A stretch of DNA of 64,000 nt from Paracrocinitomix sp039939375. Its GTDB lineage: Bacteria > Bacteroidota > Bacteroidia > Flavobacteriales_D > Crocinitomicaceae. Positions 24,555 through 34,181 of this stretch are shown here, piece after piece (positions within the stretch are counted from its first letter, which is position 1; every line of letters begins with the position of its first letter). The position numbers and the translations under genes are program-made. The stretch covers positions 124,001 through 188,000 of the forward strand of contig JBDVJO010000002.1 of the NCBI GenBank assembly GCA_039939375.1. The letters run 5' to 3'. Below the pieces are notes generated by a model. That model did not search any database, was not told where the DNA came from, and saw nothing but the letters and a program-made list of their open reading frames with translations.

Positions 24555-27110
24555 TTAATCAATAACTACCTTCTCCTTTATCGTTCTTCCGTGGGCATCA
24601 ACACCAACCATTAAATAAGTTCCTTGATTTAAGAAAGACAGATTAATTGGGTTGTCTCCGGGAAGAATAGCAAATTCAACAACAATTCTACCTTGCATAT
24701 CTACTACTTTCACTTGGCTGTAGTCTATATAGTTGAATGTAAATTGTCCGTTGCTACTTGGGTTAGGGTATATATTTGCCAAATTTTCATCAGGATTTTC
24801 TTCAATAGAAGTCACATCTGAAAGTTTGAAATCCCAAATACCTCTTCCATAAGAAGCGAATCTTGCCGTGTTTTCATTTTCAACAAATTCACAACTCACA
24901 TAACTTTGAATTGGGGCGTCCAACCCTCCTAAATAAAACCATTCTTCTTGAGACATACTATAAACGTAAGGACCGGCATCCGTAGCTGCAAATAAAAATT
25001 CCTCATTTGAATCCATGCACATTTCATGTGTCATTGTTGCTGGCATACCATCACCTGTTTGAACGAAGTTTTCACCACCATCAAAAGAAACCCATACAGA
25101 AGATTGAATATAATTGGTTCCTCCAATAAACACTAATCCTGCAGTTAACCTTGAGGCATAAATATCTGACGTCCAAATCCAATTATTTGCCGGAAGATTT
25201 AAGTTGGAAGATTGTGTCCAGTTTTGACCAGCATCTTCTGAATGATAGAATTTACCATTTTCAGTGCATACATACCATTTGTTTTCGTCTAGTGGAGTGG
25301 TTTCCATAGCTGCTATCGGCTGACCTGCGTCATCTAAAAAGTTAAAAGGAAAATTGGTTGCAACTGCTGTTCCACCAACGTTTTCAAGCTTGATTAAATA
25401 GGAGCCATCACCACCAGTTGCACTACCGCCACCAACTAAAATGTAATCATCAGACGGGTTAGGAGCGGCTCCTGTAGGGATAATCCAATTTGCGTTTGGC
25501 ATATTGTTTCCATCTATGTCATACCAATAGGCGGCTCCTCCTGATGTTGCATTTGGGTAATAAGAAAATTGTCCAAATGGATATTCTGTCCAAAAAGATT
25601 GGCCGTTATTAGAGAATTGCTGAGCTCCGTAATCTCCTGAAATAACTTGTTCAAATCCTACTTTACCAGTACTCGCTGCTAAACTCGTTCTTTGTAAACC
25701 TTGATCTTGTGTTCCGCCAATCATAAAAGCGGAGTTGATAGGACTCGTAGCAATATCGTAGTATTGCCCCACATTCAAATCTGTCATTCCAACATTTGGA
25801 GTAGTGATACATTTATCATAAGATACGTTGATTCCACCGTGATTACAGATTAACGTGAATTCGGTTCCACCAGCTGTTTTAAAAGATGAAATATCCATAA
25901 TGTCTGCATGAATATAAAAGGAAGGATCACTATAATAATCTCCCCAAGATGATACCATGTTCCAGTTCTGTCCGCCATCTGTTGATCGGTATAAATCTAC
26001 TTCACCGTAATAAAGCGCGTTAGGATCATCAATCGAAACGCCAATTCCACAATCCCATGCAGGACTTGCTAAAGGTCCGACCGTGCTGAAGTTATTTCCT
26101 GCATCTGTAGATTTATATAAGTTACTGCCGTTGGTTAACACATAAAGTACGGTATCGGCACCATCCATCACGGCTTCTACTTGTACTGTAGAACTCCCAG
26201 ATAATCCAAGACCTGAAGAAACTTGGGTGAAATTACCAGCCTCAAATTTGTAGATTTCTTCATTTTTATTCAAAACAAAAGCAACTGAAGAGTTCCATAA
26301 TGTGGCCATTGATGCCGTTGATGAATTATAAGAAGTTAAGCTGACAACTTCTGTAAAGTTTTCTCCATGATCAGTTGAATAGGCGAATTTATTCACTCCA
26401 TTACCTAAAAAGTTAACCTGTGTATATAGGTAAACAATGGTGCTGTCATCATCTGAAAGTTCAAATAAATCTATTCCAGTTCCGTTGGCACCGCCGTTAA
26501 AACCGTCTGCCATGGTCCAAGTTTCACCTTCGTCATCTGAATAGTAAATTCTGCTGCCCACTGTAGAAAGTAATCTGAGACTTCCGTCAGGCATTCGAAC
26601 TGTTTCAATGACATCTGGTGATAAAACATAGCTATCATTCAGTGATTCCCACGGTGAATTTAACAAGTCGCCTTTAAACAAAATTCCTTCATCTGAAATA
26701 GCGTAAACGGCTTCTGATTGCTCTTCGTAAACTGAAACTCTCACGTTTCCAGCCTGATTGGTAGAACCTCTTTCAAACCACTCACCAGCAATTTCACCAT
26801 TAGCATAAGAGACGACTGCTTTATTTTGACGTATTTCTTTCCGCCATTCAACTCTATCTTGAAAGTTTTGCTGAATAATGGCTTTCCAGTCTATTTCTAA
26901 TCCATTGGTATGGCACAATTCTAAGTATTGCTCTTTCGCATTTTCAAAAGCTTCTTCATCTTCCATTTTTTCGTGCACCTGTGTAGGAATCGGTATGAAT
27001 TGCTCTGAGCTTGTCGGCAATTTAAGGTCAGGTTGTTCAGAATTTAAAAAGAAAAGGCTTACACAACTTAGGGCGATTGCGCCTGAAACAAATAGGAATC
27101 TCTTTGACAT
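24555..27110 (-). CDS. Large secreted BNR/VPS10-like propeller protein with T9SS type A sorting domain
   Basis: An 851-residue secreted protein: signal peptide (residues 1-24), then a propeller of Asp-box/BNR repeats (YYSDDEGETWTM, YSTDHGENFTEV, YKSTDAGNNFSTV, YRSTDGGQNWNMV, YHSEDAGQNWTQS), as in sialidase and sortilin-like proteins. The C-terminal ~75 residues are the type A sorting domain (IYPNPSSNGQFTFNY, QGTYLMVGV). The Asp boxes are structural, and no sialidase arginine triad was recognised, so enzymatic activity is uncertain. Probably surface-exposed or released. Confidence 0.88.
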   Translation of the reverse strand: MSKRFLFVSGAIALSCVSLFFLNSEQPDLKLPTSSEQFIPIPTQVHEKMEDEEAFENAKEQYLELCHTNGLEIDWKAIIQQNFQDRVEWRKEIRQNKAVVSYANGEIAGEWFERGSTNQAGNVRVSVYEEQSEAVYAISDEGILFKGDLLNSPWESLNDSYVLSPDVIETVRMPDGSLRLLSTVGSRIYYSDDEGETWTMADGFNGGANGTGIDLFELSDDDSTIVYLYTQVNFLGNGVNKFAYSTDHGENFTEVVSLTSYNSSTASMATLWNSSVAFVLNKNEEIYKFEAGNFTQVSSGLGLSGSSTVQVEAVMDGADTVLYVLTNGSNLYKSTDAGNNFSTVGPLASPAWDCGIGVSIDDPNALYYGEVDLYRSTDGGQNWNMVSSWGDYYSDPSFYIHADIMDISSFKTAGGTEFTLICNHGGINVSYDKCITTPNVGMTDLNVGQYYDIATSPINSAFMIGGTQDQGLQRTSLAASTGKVGFEQVISGDYGAQQFSNNGQSFWTEYPFGQFSYYPNATSGGAAYWYDIDGNNMPNANWIIPTGAAPNPSDDYILVGGGSATGGDGSYLIKLENVGGTAVATNFPFNFLDDAGQPIAAMETTPLDENKWYVCTENGKFYHSEDAGQNWTQSSNLNLPANNWIWTSDIYASRLTAGLVFIGGTNYIQSSVWVSFDGGENFVQTGDGMPATMTHEMCMDSNEEFLFAATDAGPYVYSMSQEEWFYLGGLDAPIQSYVSCEFVENENTARFASYGRGIWDFKLSDVTSIEENPDENLANIYPNPSSNGQFTFNYIDYSQVKVVDMQGRIVVEFAILPGDNPINLSFLNQGTYLMVGVDAHGRTIKEKVVID

Positions 27111-27262
27111 TAAAAATAGTTTTGGTCTAAAATACGAAAAAGAGATATGCTACGTTCAGCTAAATGTTGTGATGATTGAATTCCTGATTGGTGTAAATCA
27201 TTACTTTTGTTGACCAAAATTTTATCAAGAAGTTGGTTAGTTGACTTCTAAAAATAAACCTA

Positions 27263-28258
27263 ATGAGCCAAGATACAAGTTTTAATTCGGGCGATCTAAT
27301 TGCCTTTATCTACAGTAAAAGAAAGCCTTTAATTATTATCACATTGATTGCCTTTGTAGCATCTATCGTTATTTCTTTAATGATGACACCTTATTTTAAA
27401 GCACAGGCTATTGTTTTTCCAACACGATCCAATTCAGTAGATTTTCAGGGAACTGGAAGAAATTCAGTGGTAGAGTTCGGTGATGAAGCAGATGCTGAAC
27501 GATTGCTGCAAGTTCTGATTTCGCCTGAAATTAGAGATAGTTTAACAGAAAAATACGACTTGTACAAACATTACGATATCGACTCAACAAAAGGTCAAGC
27601 GAGAGCTAAATTTCAAAAGGCTTATGAAGGCAATGTTCAATTTAACAGAACACGCTATAATTCAATAACCATAGAAGTTTACGATTATGATCCGGTCGTT
27701 GCTGCAGATATGGCTAATGACATTGTCCGATTAGTGGATACAGTAATGAACCGTATGATTAAGCAGCGTTCTTTAGGTCCTATGTATGCCGTTCAGGAAG
27801 AGGTTGGATTAATTAAAACCGAAATGGGCGATTATTCTGATAAAATGAAAGCCTTGAGTGATTCTGGTGTAGTTAATTCTGAAACAAGAAGTAGATTGTA
27901 TTCAGATTATTTAGCAGCCTTAAAAGCGGGCAAAAATGATTTAGCGAATGAGATCAAAAGAAAAATTGATGCCTCTCAAAAATACGGGTCAGACTTTGAT
28001 ATTTACTCAAATTTGTCTGAGTTTTTCAGCTTGAGATATTCTAATATTTTGGATGTGAATGATCAAGCTCATCAGTATGCGCATACAAATATCCAACAAA
28101 CCATCCGTCACTCAATGGCTGAGGTTCCTGATAAAAAGGCGAAACCGAAAAGAGCTATTATTGTAATCATGGTGACAGTGGCCACTTTCTTATTCACAGT
28201 GTTCTTTTTCTTAGCAATGGAAAAGTTAAGAGAGCTTAAGAAGATTGAAGCGAAGTAA
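27263..28258 (+). CDS. Wzz-like polysaccharide chain-length determinant
   Basis: A 331-residue inner-membrane protein with the Wzz layout: N-terminal membrane helix (about 20-42, LIIITLIAFVASIVISLM), a periplasmic part with helical coiled coil (ADMANDIVRLVDTVM), and a C-terminal helix (about 301-322) preceded by the Pro/Lys-rich segment PDKKAKPKR. It lacks a tyrosine-kinase domain and so belongs to the short Wzz/PCP type. The O-antigen ligase/polymerase-like gene follows 56 bases downstream, fitting joint control of polysaccharide length. Confidence 0.85.
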   Translation: MSQDTSFNSGDLIAFIYSKRKPLIIITLIAFVASIVISLMMTPYFKAQAIVFPTRSNSVDFQGTGRNSVVEFGDEADAERLLQVLISPEIRDSLTEKYDLYKHYDIDSTKGQARAKFQKAYEGNVQFNRTRYNSITIEVYDYDPVVAADMANDIVRLVDTVMNRMIKQRSLGPMYAVQEEVGLIKTEMGDYSDKMKALSDSGVVNSETRSRLYSDYLAALKAGKNDLANEIKRKIDASQKYGSDFDIYSNLSEFFSLRYSNILDVNDQAHQYAHTNIQQTIRHSMAEVPDKKAKPKRAIIVIMVTVATFLFTVFFFLAMEKLRELKKIEAK

Positions 28259-28264
28259 TTGGAC

Positions 28265-28289
28265 AGAATAAATCTATCTGATTTATTCT
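28265..28289 (+). terminator. Weak AT-rich hairpin after the Wzz-like gene
   Basis: AGAATAAATC, loop TATCT, GATTTATTCT (28265-28289), then TTCT. The stem is perfect over 10 bp but nearly all A-T, so it could be a weak terminator or attenuator before the O-antigen ligase-like gene. Confidence 0.4.
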
Positions 28290-28314
28290 TTCTAAAATCG
28301 AGTTTAAAATTGTC

Positions 28315-29754
28315 ATGACAGCTTCTCTGAAGACATATGGGGTTTACATTTTAAGTGCATTTTTTATTGCGCTTAACTTATACTTTGTGTGGCAAGGAGA
28401 CATTATTTTAAACGTTATTCCTTTCGCGTTATTAATGGTTTATGTGGCTTTATACCACTTTGATAAACTGTTTTTGTTTGTGGTATTAATGACGCCATTG
28501 TCTGTAAATATTGAAGAGTTCGTTAGTTCAGATATTGGATTGTTTTTACCCACCGAGCCCCTTCTTTTTGGTATGCTCATCATCATTTGCTTTAATCAAC
28601 TCCGAAAAAATCAATTTGATAAAGAGCTCATCCGCCATCCAATAGCTATCATTTTTATCGTTCAATTGCTTTGGATTGGAATCACAACTATATCTTCTGA
28701 GTTGCCAATGGTGTCTCTAAAATTCTTGTTAATGAAGATGTGGTTTATCATTCCGATTTTCTTTTATGGCGTGATTTTCTTTAAAAAAGAAAGCAGAATT
28801 ATGTGGTTCATTTGGCTGTATATTGCTGCATTGACTATCGTTGTACTTTACACCTTGACGAATCATGCGATCAATGGCTTTGATGAAGAGACAGGGCACT
28901 GGGTGATGTATCCATTTTTTAAAGACCATACCTCATACGGGGCTATTTTAGCTTTGATTTATCCCGTCTTTTTTGGGTTGCTTTTAGGAAAAAAGAATTC
29001 GCCTCAAATGCGGATCTTATTGGTAGGATTGATTGTTTTGTTTGGATTTGCAATTATCATGTCCTATACGCGAGCAGCCTGGTTGTCTTTATTTGGGGCC
29101 TTAGTGGTTTATTTCTTGATCAGATTTAAAGTGAAATTTAAATATCTCGCGGTGTTAGGAGTTGCAGCCGGGATTTACGTAGCAGCTTCGTGGACGAGTA
29201 TAATGCATGCTGCCGAAAAGAATAGATCAGAACATGCTACTGAGAATATGAACGAGCGTCTTGAGTCAATGACTAATGTGACAACTGATGCTTCAAACTT
29301 AGAGCGTTTAAATAGGTGGGGTTGTGCGATTCGTTTGTTTCAAGAAAGACCAGTTTTAGGATGGGGACCAGGTACTTATGCTATGGTTTACGCGCCTTTT
29401 CAATTGTCATCTGGTAAAACCATCATATCTACCAATTCAGGAAACAGAGGTAATGCCCATTCAGAATATTTAGGTCCACTATCTGAACAAGGATTGTTAG
29501 GGATGTTGCTCATGATTGCTCTGGTCGCTTACATCTGCTATACGGCAATTATGCTTTATATCAGAATGCCAGAAGGGGAGATGAGAAACATCATGTTGTC
29601 CTTGTTTTTAGGATTGACAACGTATTTCGCTCACGGAATTCTGAACAATTATTTGGATACCGATAAAGCAACAATTCCTGTTTGGGGATTCACGGCAATT
29701 ATTGTTATGCTGGACTTGAAATATCCAAAAGTCAAAGCCGGCAAGGAGAAATAG
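28315..29754 (+). CDS. O-antigen ligase/polymerase (Wzy_C) family membrane protein
   Basis: A 479-residue inner-membrane protein with about eleven helices. The Wzy_C/WaaL signature region includes SYTRAAWLSLFGA in a helix, the periplasmic loop with RLNRWGCAIRLFQERPVLGWGPGTY, and NAHSEYLGPLSEQGLLGMLL with its conserved His. The family polymerises or ligates surface polysaccharides; the two activities cannot be separated by sequence. Together with the Wzz-like gene upstream it forms a two-gene polysaccharide unit; no glycosyltransferase genes are in the window. Confidence 0.87.
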   Translation: MTASLKTYGVYILSAFFIALNLYFVWQGDIILNVIPFALLMVYVALYHFDKLFLFVVLMTPLSVNIEEFVSSDIGLFLPTEPLLFGMLIIICFNQLRKNQFDKELIRHPIAIIFIVQLLWIGITTISSELPMVSLKFLLMKMWFIIPIFFYGVIFFKKESRIMWFIWLYIAALTIVVLYTLTNHAINGFDEETGHWVMYPFFKDHTSYGAILALIYPVFFGLLLGKKNSPQMRILLVGLIVLFGFAIIMSYTRAAWLSLFGALVVYFLIRFKVKFKYLAVLGVAAGIYVAASWTSIMHAAEKNRSEHATENMNERLESMTNVTTDASNLERLNRWGCAIRLFQERPVLGWGPGTYAMVYAPFQLSSGKTIISTNSGNRGNAHSEYLGPLSEQGLLGMLLMIALVAYICYTAIMLYIRMPEGEMRNIMLSLFLGLTTYFAHGILNNYLDTDKATIPVWGFTAIIVMLDLKYPKVKAGKEK

Positions 29755-29855
29755 CCTACTTATTCGTTGAGGTTGCCATTTCAATCGACAAGTAATAATG
29801 ATTAAGGGTTTTGTTTCATTTACCTTTGTCCAAAAGCAATTAATAAGAAGTAAGC

Positions 29856-30251
29856 ATGAGCAAATTAGATGTTTTCATTATAGATGATTCAGAAATTAAT
29901 AACGCAATAACAAAGCAAATAGCCTCTCAACATAACCGTATAAATAACATCTCTACTTATACTGATGCTATTGAAGCATTGTCAGTAATGGTTAAGGCTG
30001 ACGAAAATAAACAGAAATTACCTGACCTTATTTTGCTTGATATTCAAATGCCTGAAATGAATGGTTATGAATGGCTTGACGAAATTGATGAGCATTTTGA
30101 TGATCCTAACTTTGTTGTCATTTTTGTTTCCGGAACAAATTATCAGAAAGACTTTGAGTCATTTGAAAAACAAAGACTGGCTAAAGAGTTGTTGCCAAAA
30201 CCAATTACCAGAGAAACTTTTGATAAAATTATTACGGATTATTTCGCTTAA
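29856..30251 (+). CDS. Stand-alone response regulator receiver
   Basis: A 131-residue CheY-like protein. Visible are the acidic pair (IIDDSE, Asp10-Asp11), the phosphoacceptor Asp62 in LILLDIQMPEMNGYEW, the switch Ser in VIFVSGT and the conserved Lys in LLPKPI. There is no output domain, so it acts by protein contact. No kinase gene is near. A TACCTTTG -7 element lies at 29821-29828. The stop overlaps the convergent PhnA-like gene by 4 bases. Confidence 0.92.
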   Translation: MSKLDVFIIDDSEINNAITKQIASQHNRINNISTYTDAIEALSVMVKADENKQKLPDLILLDIQMPEMNGYEWLDEIDEHFDDPNFVVIFVSGTNYQKDFESFEKQRLAKELLPKPITRETFDKIITDYFA

Positions 30252-30826
30252 TTTTTCTTAACATACTGCGTTAAAATCACAATGTTTTGACCATTAACTC
30301 TTCCTTCAATGTGATTGGCGTTTTCGCTATCAAGAGAAATGTTTCTGACTGGAGTTCCACGTTTAGCCGTAAATCCAGCACCTTTTACATCAAGGTCTTT
30401 GATCAAGACAATTGAATCACCAGCGTTTAATTTAACTCCGTTCGCATCTTTATGAATCACGGCTTCTTCACCGTCTGCTAATAAACCTGATTGCGCCCAT
30501 TTTAAATCGGCTTCTTCCATGTACATCATGTCCAGTAAATCTTGCGTCCATCCTTCTGGTCTCATTTCATGAAGTAAACGATAAACAACCACTTTCACAG
30601 GTGAGAATTCGCTCCACATTGAATCGTTTAAACATCTCCAGTGATTGTTGTCTCTTTTTTCTGGATGATCAATTTGATCTATACAAGTAGCGCAAATTAA
30701 ACAAGAATTGTCTTGAGAATCATTAGCCGATTGAGGTGGAACACTATATAAACCAAGGTTTTCTTTGCTCGCACATAACTCACATTGATTGCTACTTCTT
30801 TCTTCTAAAATTTGTTTTAATGTCAT
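30248..30826 (-). CDS. PhnA-domain zinc-ribbon protein
   Basis: A 192-residue cytoplasmic protein of the PhnA (YjdM) family. The N-terminal zinc ribbon has two Cys pairs, CELC and CLICATC. The C-terminal PhnA/SH3-like domain (about 125-190) reads GDSIVLIKDLDVKGAGFTAKRGTPVRNISL. The name comes from a phosphonate locus in E. coli, but the E. coli protein is not needed for phosphonate use, so function is open. The ATG at 30826 is chosen over 30871, which lies within the neighbouring GNAT gene's end. Length is longer than E. coli YjdM (about 111 residues). Confidence 0.87.
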   Translation of the reverse strand: MTLKQILEERSSNQCELCASKENLGLYSVPPQSANDSQDNSCLICATCIDQIDHPEKRDNNHWRCLNDSMWSEFSPVKVVVYRLLHEMRPEGWTQDLLDMMYMEEADLKWAQSGLLADGEEAVIHKDANGVKLNAGDSIVLIKDLDVKGAGFTAKRGTPVRNISLDSENANHIEGRVNGQNIVILTQYVKKN

Positions 30827-30851
30827 CGTGAATCTTTGTCTAAATGTAAGA

Positions 30852-31352
30852 TTAATTTCTTCTGATTGCATAAATCAGCTCATCTAAAAACTTTCCGTTT
30901 TTATAGAAGGTATCTTTCAAATGCGCTTCTAATTTAAAACCAGATTTTTCTAGTGCTTTTTGAGAAGCGATATTATGTCCGTATGGTCTTGCAAAGATTC
31001 TGGTAATGTCTAAATGAGCGAAGGCATATTCTACCATTAGCGGAATAGCTTTACTGATGATTCCTTTGCCCCAAAATTCTTCCGCTACCCAATATCCCAG
31101 TTCTGCATTTTTGCGATACACATCTTGTTGCTGATGAATGCCAATGCAACCTACAAATTTATCATCAGCATGTATAGCGAGCACATAATCAATTTCTGAA
31201 TCTATTTGTTTTTGGATAAAGGCCTCTCCTTTTTCTTGTGTAAATGGATGAGGAAATTGATCCGTCAAATTATCAAAAATCTTAATATTATCTGCGTACT
31301 CGCATAACTTGTCCAAATGAGACAACGCAAGTTTTTGAAGACTGACCTTCAT
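30852..31352 (-). CDS. GNAT-family N-acetyltransferase (RimJ/RimL-like)
   Basis: A 166-residue acetyltransferase. The acetyl-CoA-binding motif lies in ELGYWVAEEFWGKGIISKAI, followed by the RimJ-type ITRIFARPYGHNIASQKALEKSGF segment, where Asn and the LEKSGF ending are characteristic. It could acetylate a ribosomal-protein N-terminus or a small molecule; substrate unknown. The gene starts one base before the end of the LamG gene and precedes phnA on the same strand, so they may share a transcript. Confidence 0.88.
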   Translation of the reverse strand: MKVSLQKLALSHLDKLCEYADNIKIFDNLTDQFPHPFTQEKGEAFIQKQIDSEIDYVLAIHADDKFVGCIGIHQQQDVYRKNAELGYWVAEEFWGKGIISKAIPLMVEYAFAHLDITRIFARPYGHNIASQKALEKSGFKLEAHLKDTFYKNGKFLDELIYAIRRN

Positions 31353-32309
31353 CTAGATTTTGACAAATTTCTCTGTAAATACTTGCTGGTCTTGGATGAT
31401 TTTAACGATATAATTTCCAGATTCTAAGTCAGATATATCAATTATAGGTGTTGAAGAGAGGTTGCGTTCAGTCAGTAAAAGTTTTCCGTTTAAATCCCAA
31501 ATCTCTACAGTTGCTTTTTCAAGTGTACTTTCTGCTGCTATGGCTATTTTGTCTTGTGCAGGGTTAGGGTAAACTTGTATGTGAGGAGCTTGAGTTTCTG
31601 GGCTCTCTATTCCAGCATAAACAGCAGTTGCGCAAAGTGAATCGCGCTCATCTTCTGTTAAAAGGCGTGTATACATTCTAACTTCATCAACTTCACAATC
31701 TAAAAATTTTGCATCTCCAAAAACGTCTTTTCCTATACCCAATTCTGCATTTGAAGAAATATCTGGTGTAGGTCCTGGATTTGATTCAGCACCTTCTAAA
31801 TTACAATCAACATATAAAATCCAAGTGTCTCCTCTGACTACTCCGAGCACGTGATGCCAAAGACTATCGTTTATTACTGTACTAGAAAATCCAGTTTGTC
31901 TATAGGTTCCTGAACCGTCTCTACCGGCAAGTCTTATTTTTCCTAAACTGATTTGAAAATGGTATCCTTCGTCAGAACCCGGATCATATTTACTCACTAA
32001 ATCTCCAATTCCATCAAAAGTAGTTCTAACAAATACTGAGATGGATAGGGTGTCTGTTATGCCTCTGTTATCTGTTCCGCAATCAACATAAGAACCAGAT
32101 GTTCCGTCAAATTGGATAGATGAATTAGGCGCACCATATACACCGGTGGCATATGTTTCGCCAAAAGCTGTTCCGTGCAAAGCATAGCCACTTAAGTCGT
32201 TTGCATTGCCGTCAAAAGGATAGTGCGCAACTAGGTTTTGGCTCAAATTAACTTGTCCAAAACTTAAAAACGAAAGGGCGCAAAATAAGGGTAGTAGTAG
32301 TTTTTTCAT
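31353..32309 (-). CDS. Secreted LamG-domain protein with T9SS type A sorting domain
   Basis: A 318-residue secreted protein: signal peptide (ends SFGQ, residue 19), a concanavalin/LamG-like domain (about 25-225, LVAHYPFDGNANDLSGYALHG, ending CEVDEVRMYTRLLTEDE), and a C-terminal type A sorting domain (VYPNPAQDKIAIA, ESGNYIVKI). LamG domains bind carbohydrates or proteins. A GATATTTG element (32315-32322) lies 5 bases before the start, close to the -7 consensus; the same 16-base segment precedes the gene at 58767. Confidence 0.88.
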   Translation of the reverse strand: MKKLLLPLFCALSFLSFGQVNLSQNLVAHYPFDGNANDLSGYALHGTAFGETYATGVYGAPNSSIQFDGTSGSYVDCGTDNRGITDTLSISVFVRTTFDGIGDLVSKYDPGSDEGYHFQISLGKIRLAGRDGSGTYRQTGFSSTVINDSLWHHVLGVVRGDTWILYVDCNLEGAESNPGPTPDISSNAELGIGKDVFGDAKFLDCEVDEVRMYTRLLTEDERDSLCATAVYAGIESPETQAPHIQVYPNPAQDKIAIAAESTLEKATVEIWDLNGKLLLTERNLSSTPIIDISDLESGNYIVKIIQDQQVFTEKFVKI

Positions 32310-32394
32310 CAGTACAAATATCGATTATAATTTATTTAAGATGAAATGTTTATGCGAAAATATTGAAAAACCTTCTGCCCACTACCGAAAAAAT

Positions 32395-32856
32395 CTATTT
32401 GAACCCTAACTCACTTCGTTCATCATAAGTCAATTCTAAGTCGCGACTAATTTTTTCTGGATTCGGTTTTAAAGTGACGAAATATAAAATCCCTATAGCC
32501 GTGAAAACGAGAAAGTACAGGCTGTGGGTAAGAATGAAACATACAATTGAAAGTAATACTGGTCCTTCAATCAAGGCGTATTTAATAATAGAACTTGTAT
32601 TGTAAACTGTAGTTTTTTGGGTTAAATCCTTTGTGTTTTTGATTGGTGCGAGCAGTTTTTTTGGTATAAAGGTTGAAGCAGCAATGCATCCAAACATTAA
32701 TACAGGAACAACTAAGAATAAAGGTTCTGAAAAATCTAAGTAAAACACCAAATCCTCTTTTGAGATAAATATGGAAACCGCTAAAAACAGCAACATCCCC
32801 ATCAATAAAGCGAAATAAATTATCTTGTTTGTTCTGAAAAAGTTCTGTGGATTCAT
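32395..32856 (-). CDS. Hypothetical four-helix membrane protein
   Basis: A 153-residue inner-membrane protein with four hydrophobic helices (about 13-32, 41-60, 91-110 and 112-127) and a charged C-terminal tail. I do not recognise a family. The start overlaps the end of the upstream lipoprotein gene by 4 bases, so it is translated from the same transcript as the purC-lipoprotein pair. Confidence 0.7.
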   Translation of the reverse strand: MNPQNFFRTNKIIYFALLMGMLLFLAVSIFISKEDLVFYLDFSEPLFLVVPVLMFGCIAASTFIPKKLLAPIKNTKDLTQKTTVYNTSSIIKYALIEGPVLLSIVCFILTHSLYFLVFTAIGILYFVTLKPNPEKISRDLELTYDERSELGFK

Positions 32857-34181
32857 AAGGTTAAGTTAGTACAATCAATGATATAATGACCAACAAAGGC
32901 ATGTCTTTCAAAAGATAAAATCCAGAAATGTAATAAATTTGGATTATCACTATCCCAATGCATCATTGGTCCGTCAATTCCAACATGATGGCTGTCTATC
33001 CATAAGCCATCAACATCAGATAAATAAGCAAAATATTCTGAGGTCTTTGAAGATCGATTCAAGGCATCAGTATAAGACTCATAAAAAGTATGGTTTCCAA
33101 AGCCCATAGAATTTTGCCAGCCGTTATTTACTTCGCTCGCATTTAAGGTTGGAATCTCTTCTCTGTTTAATCCTGAAACAATGAAATTAGTAGTTTTAGA
33201 AGGGGTGCCTAAATTGAATCTCAACTCCAATTCAAATAGATCTGATTCTAGTTTTCTAACATAAACACTATGCAACTTTGAGAGCCTACTCAGTTCGGTT
33301 TTTCTGGGGTCCTCTTGATTGTAAAAGCCAGGAGGGCTGAAGGTTGCAAATACTGTTGAGTCAGTTAAGAAGTCTTGCATTACTGTAGTGTTTTTAGGAT
33401 ACATGATGTTCATCTGCTTCTTTTTGCGCTCTCCGGCTAAAGGATATTCTTCATGATTTAAATTGGTAAATGAAGCATTAACTTCTGTTGAAACACTTCT
33501 TAATTTTGATAAATCAATGGCTTCGTGTTCTGGGTCAACCCAATCCACCAGTGATTTTTCGTAAGTTGAAAATTCAACATCATTTCTTTCTTGAAACAAG
33601 TCAGCATATAGTTCATGAGGAAAATCGAACCATCCGTGATAATATGGTTTTAGAATACTGTCTTCTTCTGCATAAAAAATGATTTCCCATAAATAAGAAT
33701 TAAGGCAGTTTCGAGCTATATCAACGCGTTTAATTCCTTGAGAATTTTCTCCCGTAACGTCAAACTCGCCCTCTAAAAATTTTACCTGATGACGGTTCCA
33801 TTCTTGGTTGATTACCGCAATTTTTTCAAGGTATTCATTGCCTTTAATTTTATTGCAAATTGTGGGCATCAGTTCAAGTAAATCAATCCCTCTTAATGCT
33901 ACGGTGTCCTTCTCATCAATAGGGTTTACGATAATGTCAAACGTTCCGTTATCTAACCTTTGCAAATTAACATCTCCATATTCAATTTGTGTGTATAAAG
34001 AGTGCCTGATTGAAATATCAGGGTTGTTAGGATAGTCCTTATCAAATAGTTCTTCTAATTCAATTGACCAATCTGTTTTAGCATTAAGGTTCTCGTTTTG
34101 ATCTAGGTTATTTTCTTCTGAACCACCGCAAGCGCTTATTAATAGAGTCAATAAAACTAGGGGCATTATTTTTCTAAGCAT
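32853..34181 (-). CDS. Hypothetical lipoprotein
   Basis: A 442-residue lipoprotein (lipobox LISAC, Cys near residue 18, then GGSEENN). The body is rich in aromatic and acidic residues. No repeats, enzyme motifs or T9SS tail were recognised. It begins inside the last 8 bases of purC and overlaps the downstream membrane-protein gene by 4 bases, an arrangement indicating one operon though no functional link is evident. Confidence 0.7.
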   Translation of the reverse strand: MLRKIMPLVLLTLLISACGGSEENNLDQNENLNAKTDWSIELEELFDKDYPNNPDISIRHSLYTQIEYGDVNLQRLDNGTFDIIVNPIDEKDTVALRGIDLLELMPTICNKIKGNEYLEKIAVINQEWNRHQVKFLEGEFDVTGENSQGIKRVDIARNCLNSYLWEIIFYAEEDSILKPYYHGWFDFPHELYADLFQERNDVEFSTYEKSLVDWVDPEHEAIDLSKLRSVSTEVNASFTNLNHEEYPLAGERKKKQMNIMYPKNTTVMQDFLTDSTVFATFSPPGFYNQEDPRKTELSRLSKLHSVYVRKLESDLFELELRFNLGTPSKTTNFIVSGLNREEIPTLNASEVNNGWQNSMGFGNHTFYESYTDALNRSSKTSEYFAYLSDVDGLWIDSHHVGIDGPMMHWDSDNPNLLHFWILSFERHAFVGHYIIDCTNLTL